Shown: piece by piece, positions 1 to 8,083 of the stretch
Layout: the number at the start of each line of letters is the position of its first letter
Position numbering within the stretch: the first letter of the stretch is position 1
Assembly: GCA_902810745.1 (NCBI GenBank)
Contig: CADDYW010000002.1
Span: forward strand, 111,885-175,884
Length of the DNA: 64,000 nucleotides
Direction of reading: 5' to 3'
Origin: Chloroflexota bacterium
GTDB lineage: Bacteria; Chloroflexota; UBA6077; FW602-bin22; CADDYW01
Notes under the pieces: model-generated
The model's database searches: none
Told to the model about the DNA's origin: nothing
What the model saw: the letters and a program-made list of their open reading frames with translations, nothing else
Made by a program: the position numbers and the translations under genes

Positions 1-614
1 GAATCGCCGTGCTCCTCTACGTGCCGTGGGTGGTAGTCGCGTTGCACGTCTTCACAAGCTACTATGGCGCTCGCCCCGGTACAGTCGATCTCCCGAGCGT
101 TGCGCTCAACGGCTGGGTGCGGCTGGCGGCAGGCTGGTCGCTAAGCTGGACGCACGCGATGGAGATCGCGGCGCTGGTGACCGCATTCGTCGTCACCGGC
201 CTGGCCGTCTGGTCGGCGTCCGAGACGGATCGATTTGTACGTGTCGTGCTAGCCTGCTGGCTGTTCACACCCTTTGTCGCGGGATATCTGTTCTCGCTGG
301 TACGCCCGGTCTATGCCGAGCGCTACTTCGTCGTCAGCTCGCTCGCCGTATCGCTCCTGATGGCCCGCGCAGTCGTGAGCCTTGCGGTCAAGATGGTGCC
401 GCGTCTGAGTGTCGCGGGCGACCGGGCATCTCGTGGGGCACTCGAGCTGGGGACGATCGTGAAGACGCGATTCGCCGCGGCGGCCTACCCGCGCGGGGTA
501 CTCGCGGTGGTCGTGGCCGTGCTTGCGCTCGGGCTGAGCCTTCCGGCCCTCGTCAACGTCTGGCAGGGCCGTTACCTCAAAAGCGCTTACAACACGCACA
601 TGAGAGAATGGTGA
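1..614 (+). CDS. GT39-type membrane glycosyltransferase, N-terminal/central part (partial, frameshifted)
   Basis: The window opens inside this gene; the reading frame is open from base 3, so the true start is off the left edge. About 200 residues are visible. They carry hydrophobic helices near residues 1-17, 50-70, 80-100, 110-125 and 163-185, as expected for the membrane half of a GT-C (GT39/PMT_2-like) lipid-linked sugar transferase. The frame stops at a TGA (612-614) inside what should be a continuous helix. The next frame resumes immediately at 608 with the soluble tail of the same kind of protein. Adding one G to the GG at 610-611 would join the two as M-R-E-W-V-N-A-L. I therefore read this as the 5' part of one broken gene (mutation or base-call error). 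The family call rests on the downstream half and on the neighbouring paralogue. Confidence 0.6.
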   Translation, partial: IAVLLYVPWVVVALHVFTSYYGARPGTVDLPSVALNGWVRLAAGWSLSWTHAMEIAALVTAFVVTGLAVWSASETDRFVRVVLACWLFTPFVAGYLFSLVRPVYAERYFVVSSLAVSLLMARAVVSLAVKMVPRLSVAGDRASRGALELGTIVKTRFAAAAYPRGVLAVVVAVLALGLSLPALVNVWQGRYLKSAYNTHMREW

Positions 615-2197
615 ACGCGCTTGCGCGAGCCGGCGACGCGGTGATCCTCGATGGTACGTCACAGCTGCCACTCTACGAATACTATCTCACCAAACCGTAT
701 CCCACGTACCCGCTACCAGATCACGTGCCACTCGACGAAGCGGCGACCGCCGTGTCTCTCGCTCGCATCAGCCAGGAACACGAGGGAGCGTGGGTCTTTC
801 TGTACGCGACGCCGGACTACGACCCGGGCTACTTCATCCCGCGCTGGCTCACGGTGAACGCGTTCCGCGCCTTTGATGTCTGGGAGGTCAACGGCAGACT
901 GCAGTATTACCGATTCGCACGACCTGACTCGATGACCGTTCGTCAAGGAGGAGTTGCCTTTGGAAACTCTCTGCTGTTGCAGCGGTATGCCTGGCGTGAT
1001 ACGGCGTATGCCGCGGGCGATACTATTCCCGTCGACCTGACCTGGCGCTGGCTCGGGGCGAAGCTTTCTCAGCCTCGCGTGGCCCTCCGTCTCGTCGACG
1101 CTGCCGGACTCACCTGGGTCCAGAACGACCAGAGCGTCGGCGGAGGCTACCTCCCGGCTGGCTATTGGCCGGAGGGCCAGACCCTGGACGATCACCACGG
1201 TCTGATGATTCTGCCCGGCACGCCGCCCGGCACCTATCGCCTCCTTCGCAACGTGTACAGCTCCGACCATCCCGATCCTCTCCCACCCTCGGGCAACGGG
1301 CTCGAGGTCGCGCCCGCGGGTGTCGTGCTCGCAACCATTCGCGTCGACGCGGCGTCGCAGAGCGCCTGGCTGGACGGTATCGCCGGCTTTCACCCCACGT
1401 CGACGACGTTTGGCGGAGCACTGGCGTTGCTCGGTTACGCGGGCAGCGAGGAGGTGACAGCCGGTGAGTCCGGCTACCTGACGCTGGTCTGGAGAGCACT
1501 GATCCCACGCCCTCCCGTTTCTCAGGTGCGGATCCAGCTGATCGCGGCCGATGGATCCGTGGCCGAGCGCCGCGAGCTGCCACTCGCCACGGCCGATTAC
1601 CCGCCCGCGCGCTGGAACGCGGGAGACATCCTTCGCGAGCAGTATCGGCTTCCGATTGCCGCGCACCTTCGGCCTGGCAGCTATCGGCTGACGATCGAGC
1701 CGCTTATGGGGACGGGTCAGACCTCCACGATCGGTTCGCTGGTGGTGAAACCTGGCCACGAGCCAGCTGTCGTCGCGACGCCGCAGCATCCCCTGGCGTT
1801 CACCCTGGGTGACGCGATTGCGCTGGACGGGTTCGATCTCGATTCGACGCAGGTGCGTCCTGGATCGGCAATCAACCTTGCGCTGCACTGGGGAGATCTT
1901 CGGAACGTCGACGTCGACTATACCGTTTTCGTTCACGTCCTCGATGCCTCCGAGAAGGTTGTCGCGCAGCGCGACCAGCAGCCAGCTGACGGTAGACGAC
2001 CAACCTCCTCGTGGTTCCCTGGCGATGAGATTCTCGACCGCTATACCCTTACGTTGCCAGCCAACCTCGCTCCGGGTGAGTATCCAGTCGAGGTCGGCAT
2101 GTACAACGCTGGAGATGGGAAGCGCTTACCGGTCTTCTCGGGCCAGACGCCGTTGGGGGACCGCATCATCGTGGCGCGCCTGCACGTCGATGGATAA
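608..2197 (+). CDS. C-terminal extracytoplasmic part of the GT39-type glycosyltransferase
   Basis: The frame opens at ATG 608 (overlapping the upstream TGA) and encodes about 529 residues. It begins with the soluble segment that normally follows the last membrane helix in these transferases (A-G-D-A-V-I-L-D-G, then a Tyr-rich stretch). Two or three beta-rich modules follow. The last (about residues 400-529) contains Y-T-V-F-V-H-V, a Q-P...P-T-S-S-W-F-P-G-D segment and a G-E-Y-P-V-E-V-G strand. The same module ends the next gene, so the two are paralogues. The stop overlaps the next start by 8 bp (ATGGATAA), showing translational coupling. Alone it has no membrane or catalytic part, which supports a frameshifted single gene with the preceding ORF. 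Confidence 0.6.
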   Translation: MVNALARAGDAVILDGTSQLPLYEYYLTKPYPTYPLPDHVPLDEAATAVSLARISQEHEGAWVFLYATPDYDPGYFIPRWLTVNAFRAFDVWEVNGRLQYYRFARPDSMTVRQGGVAFGNSLLLQRYAWRDTAYAAGDTIPVDLTWRWLGAKLSQPRVALRLVDAAGLTWVQNDQSVGGGYLPAGYWPEGQTLDDHHGLMILPGTPPGTYRLLRNVYSSDHPDPLPPSGNGLEVAPAGVVLATIRVDAASQSAWLDGIAGFHPTSTTFGGALALLGYAGSEEVTAGESGYLTLVWRALIPRPPVSQVRIQLIAADGSVAERRELPLATADYPPARWNAGDILREQYRLPIAAHLRPGSYRLTIEPLMGTGQTSTIGSLVVKPGHEPAVVATPQHPLAFTLGDAIALDGFDLDSTQVRPGSAINLALHWGDLRNVDVDYTVFVHVLDASEKVVAQRDQQPADGRRPTSSWFPGDEILDRYTLTLPANLAPGEYPVEVGMYNAGDGKRLPVFSGQTPLGDRIIVARLHVDG

Positions 2198-4337
2198 GCG
2201 CTCGTCGGTCAGTCACGTGGAGACCCCTCCGGGGCGAGACGTCAAGAAGCCCGAGAACGACGTTCTCGCGGCGCCTTCGCGTGCCCTGGATCCGTGGGTG
2301 ACAGTCGGCCTCGCTCTCGTCGTTCTGTTTGCGGCAGCACTCCGCGTCGCGCGTCTGCATTCGATTCCGCCGGGCCTCTTCTTCGACGAAGCCGCCAACC
2401 TCTTTGACGTATCGGACGTGCTGAACGGGGCTCATCCGATCTACTTTCCTCGTAACAATGGGCGAGAACCGTTCTTCTTCTACTGGGCAAGCCTCTTCGC
2501 GAGCGCGTGGGGCCCCACGCCCTATGCGATTCGCCTGGCGGCAGCGATGGCGGGAACGCTGACGGTCGCGGCCACGTTCCTCTGCGCCCGCGAAATGCTG
2601 CGTGGCTGGAGCGATGATCGCCGCTGGACGGACCGAGTCGCCCTCGTCGCGGCGTTTGTCCTGAGCATCACCTACACTCACCTCCACTACAGCCGAATTG
2701 GCCTGCGATCGATCTCGCTGCCCCTGTTCCTCGCGCTGAGCTACGGGCTGCTCTTTCGGGGCCTGCGCCAGGGCTCCTGGTGGGCGCTGGTCGGGGCTGG
2801 AGTCTCCGGAGGTGGCAGCCTCTATACCTACATCTCGGCTCGCATCGCTCCTTTGCCCTTGCTCGTCCTGCCGCTGGCGCTCGGTCTGCCTCGACGGTCG
2901 TGGCGTCCGTTCTGGCAGGTTGCGTTCGTCGGGCTGATCTGGCTGGCGGTGAGCATTCCCCTTGGCGTCTATACACTTCGGCATCCGGGAGACGTTCTGG
3001 GCCACACGGATGACGTTTCGATCTTGAATCCGGTCAACAATCACGGTGATCCGATCGGTGCGGTGGCACACGGTATCGTGGCGACGCTCGCGGCGTTTAC
3101 GTTCGCGGGCAGCGGGGGCGCCGACCAGAACCTGCCCGGCCGCCCAATCCTCGATCCGCTGCTGAGCGTGCTCTTCGTCCTGGGTCTTGGGACACTCCTG
3201 ATCGAGGGGTTCCGCAGCCAGTCGCCTACTGACGGGGCCACGCCGCATCAGGATTCCCGTGCCGACGCGCGGCCCGAAGAGAAGCTCCAATGGCAACGCC
3301 TGGCGACCGCGTCTTTCCTGGCCGTCTGGATCATCACTCAATCGTTGCCCTCGGCACTGGCCGTATCGCCTCCAGGCTTTATCCGAATGACCGGGACACT
3401 CCCCGCGGTTGCGATCGTCGTCGGAGTCGGCTTCGGATCCATCTGGGACAGGCTCGTTGGAGCAGGAAGATCACGGTGGCGTGTCGGGGCGCTCCTGGCG
3501 GCTGCGCTCGTGGTCTCGACGGTCTGGACCGTCCGCGATTACTTCTGGATCTGGGGTCCGAGCGACACCGCGTATCACTGGATGATGGGCGACAAGGTCG
3601 ATGCGGCTACCTACCTCCGGCGGTGGGCGAGCGATGAGCGTGTGTTCCTCGCGCCACTCTACGCGCAGGACAACACGATCCGTTTCCTCAGCCGCGGATC
3701 GGCAGTTCAGTCCTTCGACCTGGGTGCTTCGCTGGTGGTTCCGACCGATCGTTCGCGCGATGTGCGCTACGTCTTTCCGGCGTCGGATCAGGAGGAGGTG
3801 GCGCTTGTCTCGCGAGAGCTTCCGGTCGAACACGTGACGACGACAGTGCGGGATCCATCCGGACGTTTCCCCCTGTTGACGACACTCGAGGTCCGACGAA
3901 GCTCGCTCCCGTCGATTCCGACGTCGCGCCTCGCCACGTTCGACGGCGGCATAGCTCTGGTCGGAGCGTCGATCGTGCCCGGATCCGCCGCATCCGGACA
4001 GCAGCTGGGCGTCACGATCGAGTGGCTCGACCTGCAGCCGCAGCCGTTCGACTACACTGTGTTCATTCACGTGCGGGATGGCGCGAACCATACCGTCGCG
4101 CAGATCGATCGGCAGCCCACGGCGGGAAGCATGCCAACCACGGCCTGGCATCCGGGGGATCTCGTGTGGGATCGCTACTCCCTGGCCCTACCACCGAATG
4201 TGCCGTCGGGAGAGTATCGGATCGTCGCCGGTCTCTATCGCCTGGAGACGATGCAGAGACTGGACGCTACCTTCGGTCCGGGTCGGCCCCCCACCAACGA
4301 GGTAGAGCTTGGAAGGGTTCGTCTCAGCGGCCGCTGA
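2190..4337 (+). CDS. GT39-family (PMT_2-like) membrane glycosyltransferase
   Basis: A 715-residue polytopic membrane protein. The start ATG overlaps the end of the previous paralogue; the longer upstream frame to 1809 only shadows that gene. After a 30-residue cytoplasmic tail and the first helix comes F-F-D-E-A-A-N, the acidic loop that in GT-C enzymes binds metal and the polyprenyl-phosphate sugar donor. About 10 hydrophobic helices follow to roughly residue 470, then a soluble region. The last 130 residues form a beta module with Y-T-V-F-I-H-V and P-G-D-L-V-W-D-R-Y, matching the tail of the upstream gene. It probably transfers sugars from a lipid carrier to a cell-surface acceptor; acceptor unknown. 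The stop lies in a 14-bp palindrome shared with the convergent pyk gene. Confidence 0.8.
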   Translation: MDKRSSVSHVETPPGRDVKKPENDVLAAPSRALDPWVTVGLALVVLFAAALRVARLHSIPPGLFFDEAANLFDVSDVLNGAHPIYFPRNNGREPFFFYWASLFASAWGPTPYAIRLAAAMAGTLTVAATFLCAREMLRGWSDDRRWTDRVALVAAFVLSITYTHLHYSRIGLRSISLPLFLALSYGLLFRGLRQGSWWALVGAGVSGGGSLYTYISARIAPLPLLVLPLALGLPRRSWRPFWQVAFVGLIWLAVSIPLGVYTLRHPGDVLGHTDDVSILNPVNNHGDPIGAVAHGIVATLAAFTFAGSGGADQNLPGRPILDPLLSVLFVLGLGTLLIEGFRSQSPTDGATPHQDSRADARPEEKLQWQRLATASFLAVWIITQSLPSALAVSPPGFIRMTGTLPAVAIVVGVGFGSIWDRLVGAGRSRWRVGALLAAALVVSTVWTVRDYFWIWGPSDTAYHWMMGDKVDAATYLRRWASDERVFLAPLYAQDNTIRFLSRGSAVQSFDLGASLVVPTDRSRDVRYVFPASDQEEVALVSRELPVEHVTTTVRDPSGRFPLLTTLEVRRSSLPSIPTSRLATFDGGIALVGASIVPGSAASGQQLGVTIEWLDLQPQPFDYTVFIHVRDGANHTVAQIDRQPTAGSMPTTAWHPGDLVWDRYSLALPPNVPSGEYRIVAGLYRLETMQRLDATFGPGRPPTNEVELGRVRLSGR
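4324..4337. repeat. 14-bp perfect palindrome shared by two convergent stop codons
   Basis: TCAGCGGCCGCTGA is its own reverse complement. On the plus strand it encodes the end of the GT39 gene (S-G-R-stop). On the minus strand the same bases encode the end of pyruvate kinase, also S-G-R-stop. The 3' ends therefore overlap by exactly 14 bp. No U-tract follows, so it is not an evident intrinsic terminator. Confidence 0.9.
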
Positions 4338-5763
4338 CCTCGTGAATCTGGAGAACATTGGTTCGTCCACTGCCGGCTGGCCGCGGCGCGGTTGTGCTGC
4401 CGGTGAGTACGACGGTCCGTCCGGGCGTGAGGAGATCCGGGGCGATCTGCCCGGCGTCGATCCTTGCGACGAGATCATCGAGATTGCCCATGTCTGGCAC
4501 GACGATTGGGGTGACGCCCCAGAGCAGCACGGCGCGTCGCGCGGCGACCGGGTCGCGGGTCAGCGCGAGGATGGGCATCGGCGGGCGATACTTCGAGACC
4601 AGGCGCGCGGTAAAGCCGGTAACCGTTCGGGCGGCGATCGCCGTCGCCCGGAGGCGGCGAGCCGCGGTGTTGGTCGCCTCGGCGATCACTTTGGAGGGCA
4701 CCAGCGGCTCGGGTGACGGTGGAGTGAAGGTTCCAAACTCCTCGTAGCTCGCGTCGGCGGTGGCGGCGATCTGAGCCATCGTCGTGACCGCTTCCACCGG
4801 GTAGCTGCCAATCGCGGTTTCCGCCGAGAGCATCGTCGCATCGGTGCCGTCGAAGATCGCGTTGGCGACGTCGGACGCCTCGGCGCGCGTTGGTCTCGGG
4901 CTGTGGACCATCGACTCCAGCATCTGCGTCGCGGTGATGACGGGCAGGGCGTGCCGATTTGCGGCTTCAATGACCCGCTTCTGGATGAGCGGAACTTCCG
5001 TGGCGGGCATTTCGACGCCCAGGTCGCCCCGGGCGACCATGATGCCGTCGGCGGCAGCCAGGATCTCGTCGAGGTGCTCGATCGCCTGCGGTTTTTCGAG
5101 CTTTGCGATCAGGGGCGTACTCGCTCCAGACTCCGCGATGATCCTCCGCGCCCGCTCGATGTCGGCGGCTTGGCGAACGAACGAGAGGGCAACGAAGTCG
5201 ACACCGATCGCCAGCCCGAATCGGAGGTCGCGCTCGTCTTTCTCGGTCAGCGAGGGAGCGCTGATGGCGACGCCGGGAAGATTGATCCCAGTATGGCTGC
5301 CAATGGAGCCACCGCGGATGATCCTGCATCGGACCTCCGTTGGGGTCGTTTCCGTGACGACGAGCTCGACGGTCCCGTCGCTCAGAAGAATGCGATCGCC
5401 GGGGTGCACGTCGCCGGGGAGCTGTGAATAGGTTGTCGAGACCATGCGGTTCGTACCGGGGTACGAGAGTGTCGTGATGGTGAACGGCGCTCCCTCGTTG
5501 AGGTAGACCGGGGGATTCTGGACCGGACCGGTTCGGATCTTCGGCCCCTGGAGATCCTGAAGAACTGCGACCGGGATCCCCATCTCGTCCGAAAGGGAGC
5601 GAATTGTTTCGAGCGTGGTGCGATGTTCTTCGGGGGTACCGTGGGAGAAGTTGAGCCGAGCGACGTTCATCCCCGCTGCGATCAGCGCGCGCAGCAGCTC
5701 ACGCGAGCGGGTTGCCGGCCCAATGGTGCAGACAATCTTGGTGCGGCGGGTCCAGTTTGTCAG
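4324..5763 (-). CDS. pyk: Pyruvate kinase
   Basis: Converts phosphoenolpyruvate and ADP to pyruvate and ATP in glycolysis. Hallmarks are visible: T-K-I-V-C-T-I-G-P at the N-terminus, M-N-V-A-R-L-N-F-S-H-G, the metal/substrate segment V-A-R-G-D-L-G-V-E, and T-A-T-Q-M-L-E-S-M. A start at the first ATG (5670) would delete the conserved N-terminal strand. Between the in-frame TGA at 5821-5823 and 5670 there is no ATG, GTG or TTG. The only likely initiator is CTG at 5763, with GGAG seven bases upstream, giving 479 residues, the normal family length. The upstream sufR-like gene ends in the same frame 57 bases before this start, so co-transcription is likely. The gene is convergent and 14 bp overlapping with the GT39 gene. 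Confidence 0.93.
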   Translation of the reverse strand: MTNWTRRTKIVCTIGPATRSRELLRALIAAGMNVARLNFSHGTPEEHRTTLETIRSLSDEMGIPVAVLQDLQGPKIRTGPVQNPPVYLNEGAPFTITTLSYPGTNRMVSTTYSQLPGDVHPGDRILLSDGTVELVVTETTPTEVRCRIIRGGSIGSHTGINLPGVAISAPSLTEKDERDLRFGLAIGVDFVALSFVRQAADIERARRIIAESGASTPLIAKLEKPQAIEHLDEILAAADGIMVARGDLGVEMPATEVPLIQKRVIEAANRHALPVITATQMLESMVHSPRPTRAEASDVANAIFDGTDATMLSAETAIGSYPVEAVTTMAQIAATADASYEEFGTFTPPSPEPLVPSKVIAEATNTAARRLRATAIAARTVTGFTARLVSKYRPPMPILALTRDPVAARRAVLLWGVTPIVVPDMGNLDDLVARIDAGQIAPDLLTPGRTVVLTGSTTAPRPAGSGRTNVLQIHEVSGR

Positions 5764-5820
5764 GGTCGGGCTCCGTGACGGGCAAGGATGAGCGTTATTC
5801 CAGGGTTTGGTCGTGGGAGA

Positions 5821-6462
5821 TCAGGTATCGCGGGAATCAGCTGGCTCAGCGGAGTGGCGAACGCGATAGCTGCAGGTCTTGCCGCCCTCGAGTCTCCAGC
5901 TTACCCGCTCGACCGGAACTCCCAGCAAGCGCTGAATATAGCTCATCTCGGCAGCGCAGACGATATCGGGGTGACGCTGGGCAACACAGCTCGCCGGGCA
6001 GTGGCATTGATCGAGGATGAAACCGTCCGGGGTCTTAGCGTATGACGCCATGGCCCCTTCGTCGGTGCGAATGCTGGCCATGATGCGAACGCGCTCTTCG
6101 AGAGATTTCCCTTTCATGAGCTCGGTTCGCTCCCCTGCCCAGGTCTCGGCGACCTTTTCGGCGATCTGGGGGGCGCTGAGAACGGCCGGAGGCTCAGTCA
6201 GGGCATCGAGGATCCGGTTGCAGAGGGTGTCGTAGCTCTTGGGGAACTCATCCTGGGCCCGCTGAGTGAGGAAATAAACGAAGCGGGGGCGTCCGATCTT
6301 CCCCCGCTCCTCTTCGTAGGTGACGAGCCCATCGCGCTCAAGGACAGCCAGGTGGGCACGAACGGTCATCGGCACGACCCCGACTTCCTGTGCCAGCTGG
6401 TCCAGGGTAGCTGTCCCCTTCCGCTTCAGGAACTCCAGGATGAGCTTGCGGGTTCGTTGCAC
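5821..6462 (-). CDS. SufR-like Fe-S cluster-sensing transcriptional regulator
   Basis: 213 residues with a GTG start. Residues 1-65 form a winged helix-turn-helix of the DeoR/ArsR type (T-L-D-Q-L-A-Q-E-V-G, then M-T-V-R-A-H-L). The C-terminal half holds a cysteine cluster at about C153, C155, C159, C169 and C197, in the H-C-P...C...C-A-A-E arrangement typical of SufR-type regulators that bind an Fe-S cluster. SufR proteins usually repress suf/isc genes and their own gene. No suf genes are in this window, so the target may be elsewhere or the gene itself. Its own promoter region carries a GTGAC-N5-GTCAC dyad just after the predicted transcription start. pyk lies directly downstream on the same strand. 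Confidence 0.75.
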   Translation of the reverse strand: MQRTRKLILEFLKRKGTATLDQLAQEVGVVPMTVRAHLAVLERDGLVTYEEERGKIGRPRFVYFLTQRAQDEFPKSYDTLCNRILDALTEPPAVLSAPQIAEKVAETWAGERTELMKGKSLEERVRIMASIRTDEGAMASYAKTPDGFILDQCHCPASCVAQRHPDIVCAAEMSYIQRLLGVPVERVSWRLEGGKTCSYRVRHSAEPADSRDT

Positions 6463-6512
6463 GCCTAATTGCCCCAGTCCGTCGAGTTAGTGACTGCCAG
6501 GACCCGTCGCGA

Positions 6513-6527
6513 GTGACTCAGCGTCAC
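6513..6527. promoter_or_regulatory. Dyad operator candidate in the sufR-like leader
   Basis: GTGAC-N5-GTCAC, an interrupted dyad centred about 20 bases downstream of the predicted start of transcription of the sufR-like gene. The 5-N5-5 layout resembles reported SufR operators, so autorepression is the natural hypothesis. No binding data are available here. Confidence 0.4.
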
Positions 6528-6546
6528 GAACTTGACTCTTGTCCGA

Positions 6547-6576
6547 ATGCTAGCAGACCATTGCTCAAGCCGTCAA
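6547..6576 (-). promoter_or_regulatory. Promoter of the sufR-like gene (and perhaps pyk)
   Basis: On the minus strand TTGACG (6576-6571), an 18-bp spacer and TAGCAT (6552-6547). Predicted transcription start is near 6540, about 78 bases before the GTG start. Confidence 0.45.
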
Positions 6577-6594
6577 TAGTGACGGCAGACGAGT

Positions 6595-6891
6595 TTACGG
6601 CACGCCTGCTCCGGCGCTTTCGGTCGGATGCGGACGTGCTCGGCGCGGCCGTCCTGGCCGCTCGCGCTCGAAGGTGATCGCCGCCGGACGCGGACGCTCG
6701 GTCCGCACGTCGTCGATGAAGACTGGACCTCCGCAGCGTGCGCAGCGCAACGTCCCTTTCGCGGCCAGGGCACTGTTCACACCAGGCGCGGGACGGAATG
6801 TCCCATTCTTCAATGACTGGCCATCAGAGCTGACCAGCTCTCCGGAAACGAATCCGCAATAGTAGCACTTGACGTCGCCAACGAGCTGCAT
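6595..6891 (-). CDS. Small zinc-ribbon protein, function unknown
   Basis: 98 residues. Two CxxC knuckles, K-C-Y-Y-C-G near residue 9 and R-C-A-R-C-G-G near residue 50, would form one zinc ribbon. The tail after about residue 68 is Arg/Pro-rich and probably disordered. The start ATG 6891 follows GGGAGGGAG with a short spacer. The gene has its own promoter (TTGACA-17-TACACT) and an 85-nt leader with a 7-bp hairpin, so it is transcribed on its own rather than with hflX. I do not recognise a named family; single-ribbon proteins may bind nucleic acid or a protein partner. Confidence 0.7.
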   Translation of the reverse strand: MQLVGDVKCYYCGFVSGELVSSDGQSLKNGTFRPAPGVNSALAAKGTLRCARCGGPVFIDDVRTERPRPAAITFERERPGRPRRARPHPTESAGAGVP

Positions 6892-6939
6892 CGGTGTCTC
6901 CCTCCCTTCAAGGAGCGCTCTCTGAGCTGCCCCCTCGGG

Positions 6940-6959
6940 CTACCGCAGCATCGCGGTAG
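6940..6959 (-). other. Leader hairpin of the zinc-ribbon gene
   Basis: CTACCGC and GCGGTAG flank a 6-base loop within the predicted 5' untranslated region. It could influence mRNA stability or translation. It is too short to assign to a riboswitch class. Confidence 0.35.
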
Positions 6960-6982
6960 ATACGAGCGCTCGCTCGACGCTC

Positions 6983-7011
6983 AGTGTACCAGGAGAGCGT
7001 GCAGTTGTCAA
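6983..7011 (-). promoter_or_regulatory. Promoter of the zinc-ribbon gene
   Basis: Minus-strand TTGACA (7011-7006), 17-bp spacer, TACACT (6988-6983). It sits in an AT-rich pocket just after the hflX stop codon. Confidence 0.55.
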
Positions 7012-7039
7012 TGATATTTAGATATATAAGCCATCTTTC

Positions 7040-8083
7040 TTATAAACTCGCACCCACTCCAGCCAGGATCTCACGGATCTCGCCCAGAAGCGCGTCCAGG
7101 CCCCATTGATTGCGAGCCGACGTGGCGACCGCGTGCGGGTAATGCGCGCCGAGCTCGCGGAGCATGTCGCCAATCTCGCCCGTGGTCGCATCTGCATATT
7201 GCTGCACGCCGTGGAGCTGGTCAATCTTATTCAGCGCGGTCACCACGGGCTTGTCCGCGACGCCGAGATCCCGAAGGATCTGCTCGACCTCCTGTCCCTG
7301 CTCATAGCCGCGTGGATGGGTTACGTCGAGGACGTGCACCAGCACGTCGGCCGACTCGAGCTCTTCGAGCGTCGCTCGAAACGCAGCGATCAACGTCACG
7401 GGCAGCTTTTGGATAAAGCCGACGGTGTCGCTCAGCAGGACCACCTGCCCACCGGGAAGGCTCAGGCGACGCGTCGTGGGATCGAGCGTATCGAATGGCC
7501 GATCCTCGGCGGAGACGCCCGCGCGGACAAGCGCATTGAAAAGCGTTGACTTGCCCGCATTGGTGTAGCCCACCAGAGCGACGACTTTGAAGCCGTGCTC
7601 GCGCCGATGGTCGCGATGAAGCTGCCGCTGTCCGCGGATCCGCTCGATCTGCCGCTTCAGGTCGCCGATGCGCTGGCGCACCTGACGTCGATCAATCTCC
7701 AGCTGCGTTTCACCCGGACCTCCTCGGGTCGCTCCTCGCCCGTACTGGCGGGAAAGGTGGGTCCAGGCGCCAGCGAGCCGTGGCAGGAGGTATTCGTACT
7801 CGGCAAGCTCGACCTGAAGACGCCCTTCACGTGTCCGCGCGCGCTGCGCGAACACGTCGAGGATCACTTGCGACCGATCGATCACGGCGAGCTTCAGCGC
7901 TTCCTCCAGATTGCGTTGCTGGCTCGGCGAAAGCTCGTCGTCGAAGATGACCAGATCCGCTCGCTGATCGAGCGCAAGCTCGCGAATCTGCTCGATCTTC
8001 CCCCGACCGACCAGGGTCGCCGGATGTGGGGTTCGGAGCCGCTGGCGCGCGGTCCCGACGACCTCGATGCCGACGGTACGCAC
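7040..8083 (-). CDS. hflX: Ribosome-associated GTPase HflX
   Basis: HflX GTPases bind the large ribosomal subunit and split or rescue stalled 70S ribosomes. Counting from the GTG at 8083, the protein shows the HflX glycine motif G-G-P-G-E-T-Q-L-E (residues 121-129), a coiled helical linker, the G1 loop G-Y-T-N-A-G-K-S-T (172-180), D-T-V-G-F (G3) and N-K-I-D (G4). The family N-terminus continues upstream in the same frame: R-A-V-L-V-G-V-E-L and S-L-S-E-L-A-I-L-V are readable between 8166 and 8083. That extension holds no ATG, GTG or TTG; candidates are CTG 8158 or a non-standard codon. The real start is probably beyond 8083. dapF lies about 290 bases upstream on the same strand. Confidence 0.9.
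   Translation of the reverse strand: MRTVGIEVVGTARQRLRTPHPATLVGRGKIEQIRELALDQRADLVIFDDELSPSQQRNLEEALKLAVIDRSQVILDVFAQRARTREGRLQVELAEYEYLLPRLAGAWTHLSRQYGRGATRGGPGETQLEIDRRQVRQRIGDLKRQIERIRGQRQLHRDHRREHGFKVVALVGYTNAGKSTLFNALVRAGVSAEDRPFDTLDPTTRRLSLPGGQVVLLSDTVGFIQKLPVTLIAAFRATLEELESADVLVHVLDVTHPRGYEQGQEVEQILRDLGVADKPVVTALNKIDQLHGVQQYADATTGEIGDMLRELGAHYPHAVATSARNQWGLDALLGEIREILAGVGASL

Noticed and set aside
26..607. 5' part of the long open frame 26-2197
   Set aside because: It runs antiphase to the hydrophobic frame 3-614, and its translation is Arg/Gly-rich shadow sequence. Only the part from 608 is protein-like.
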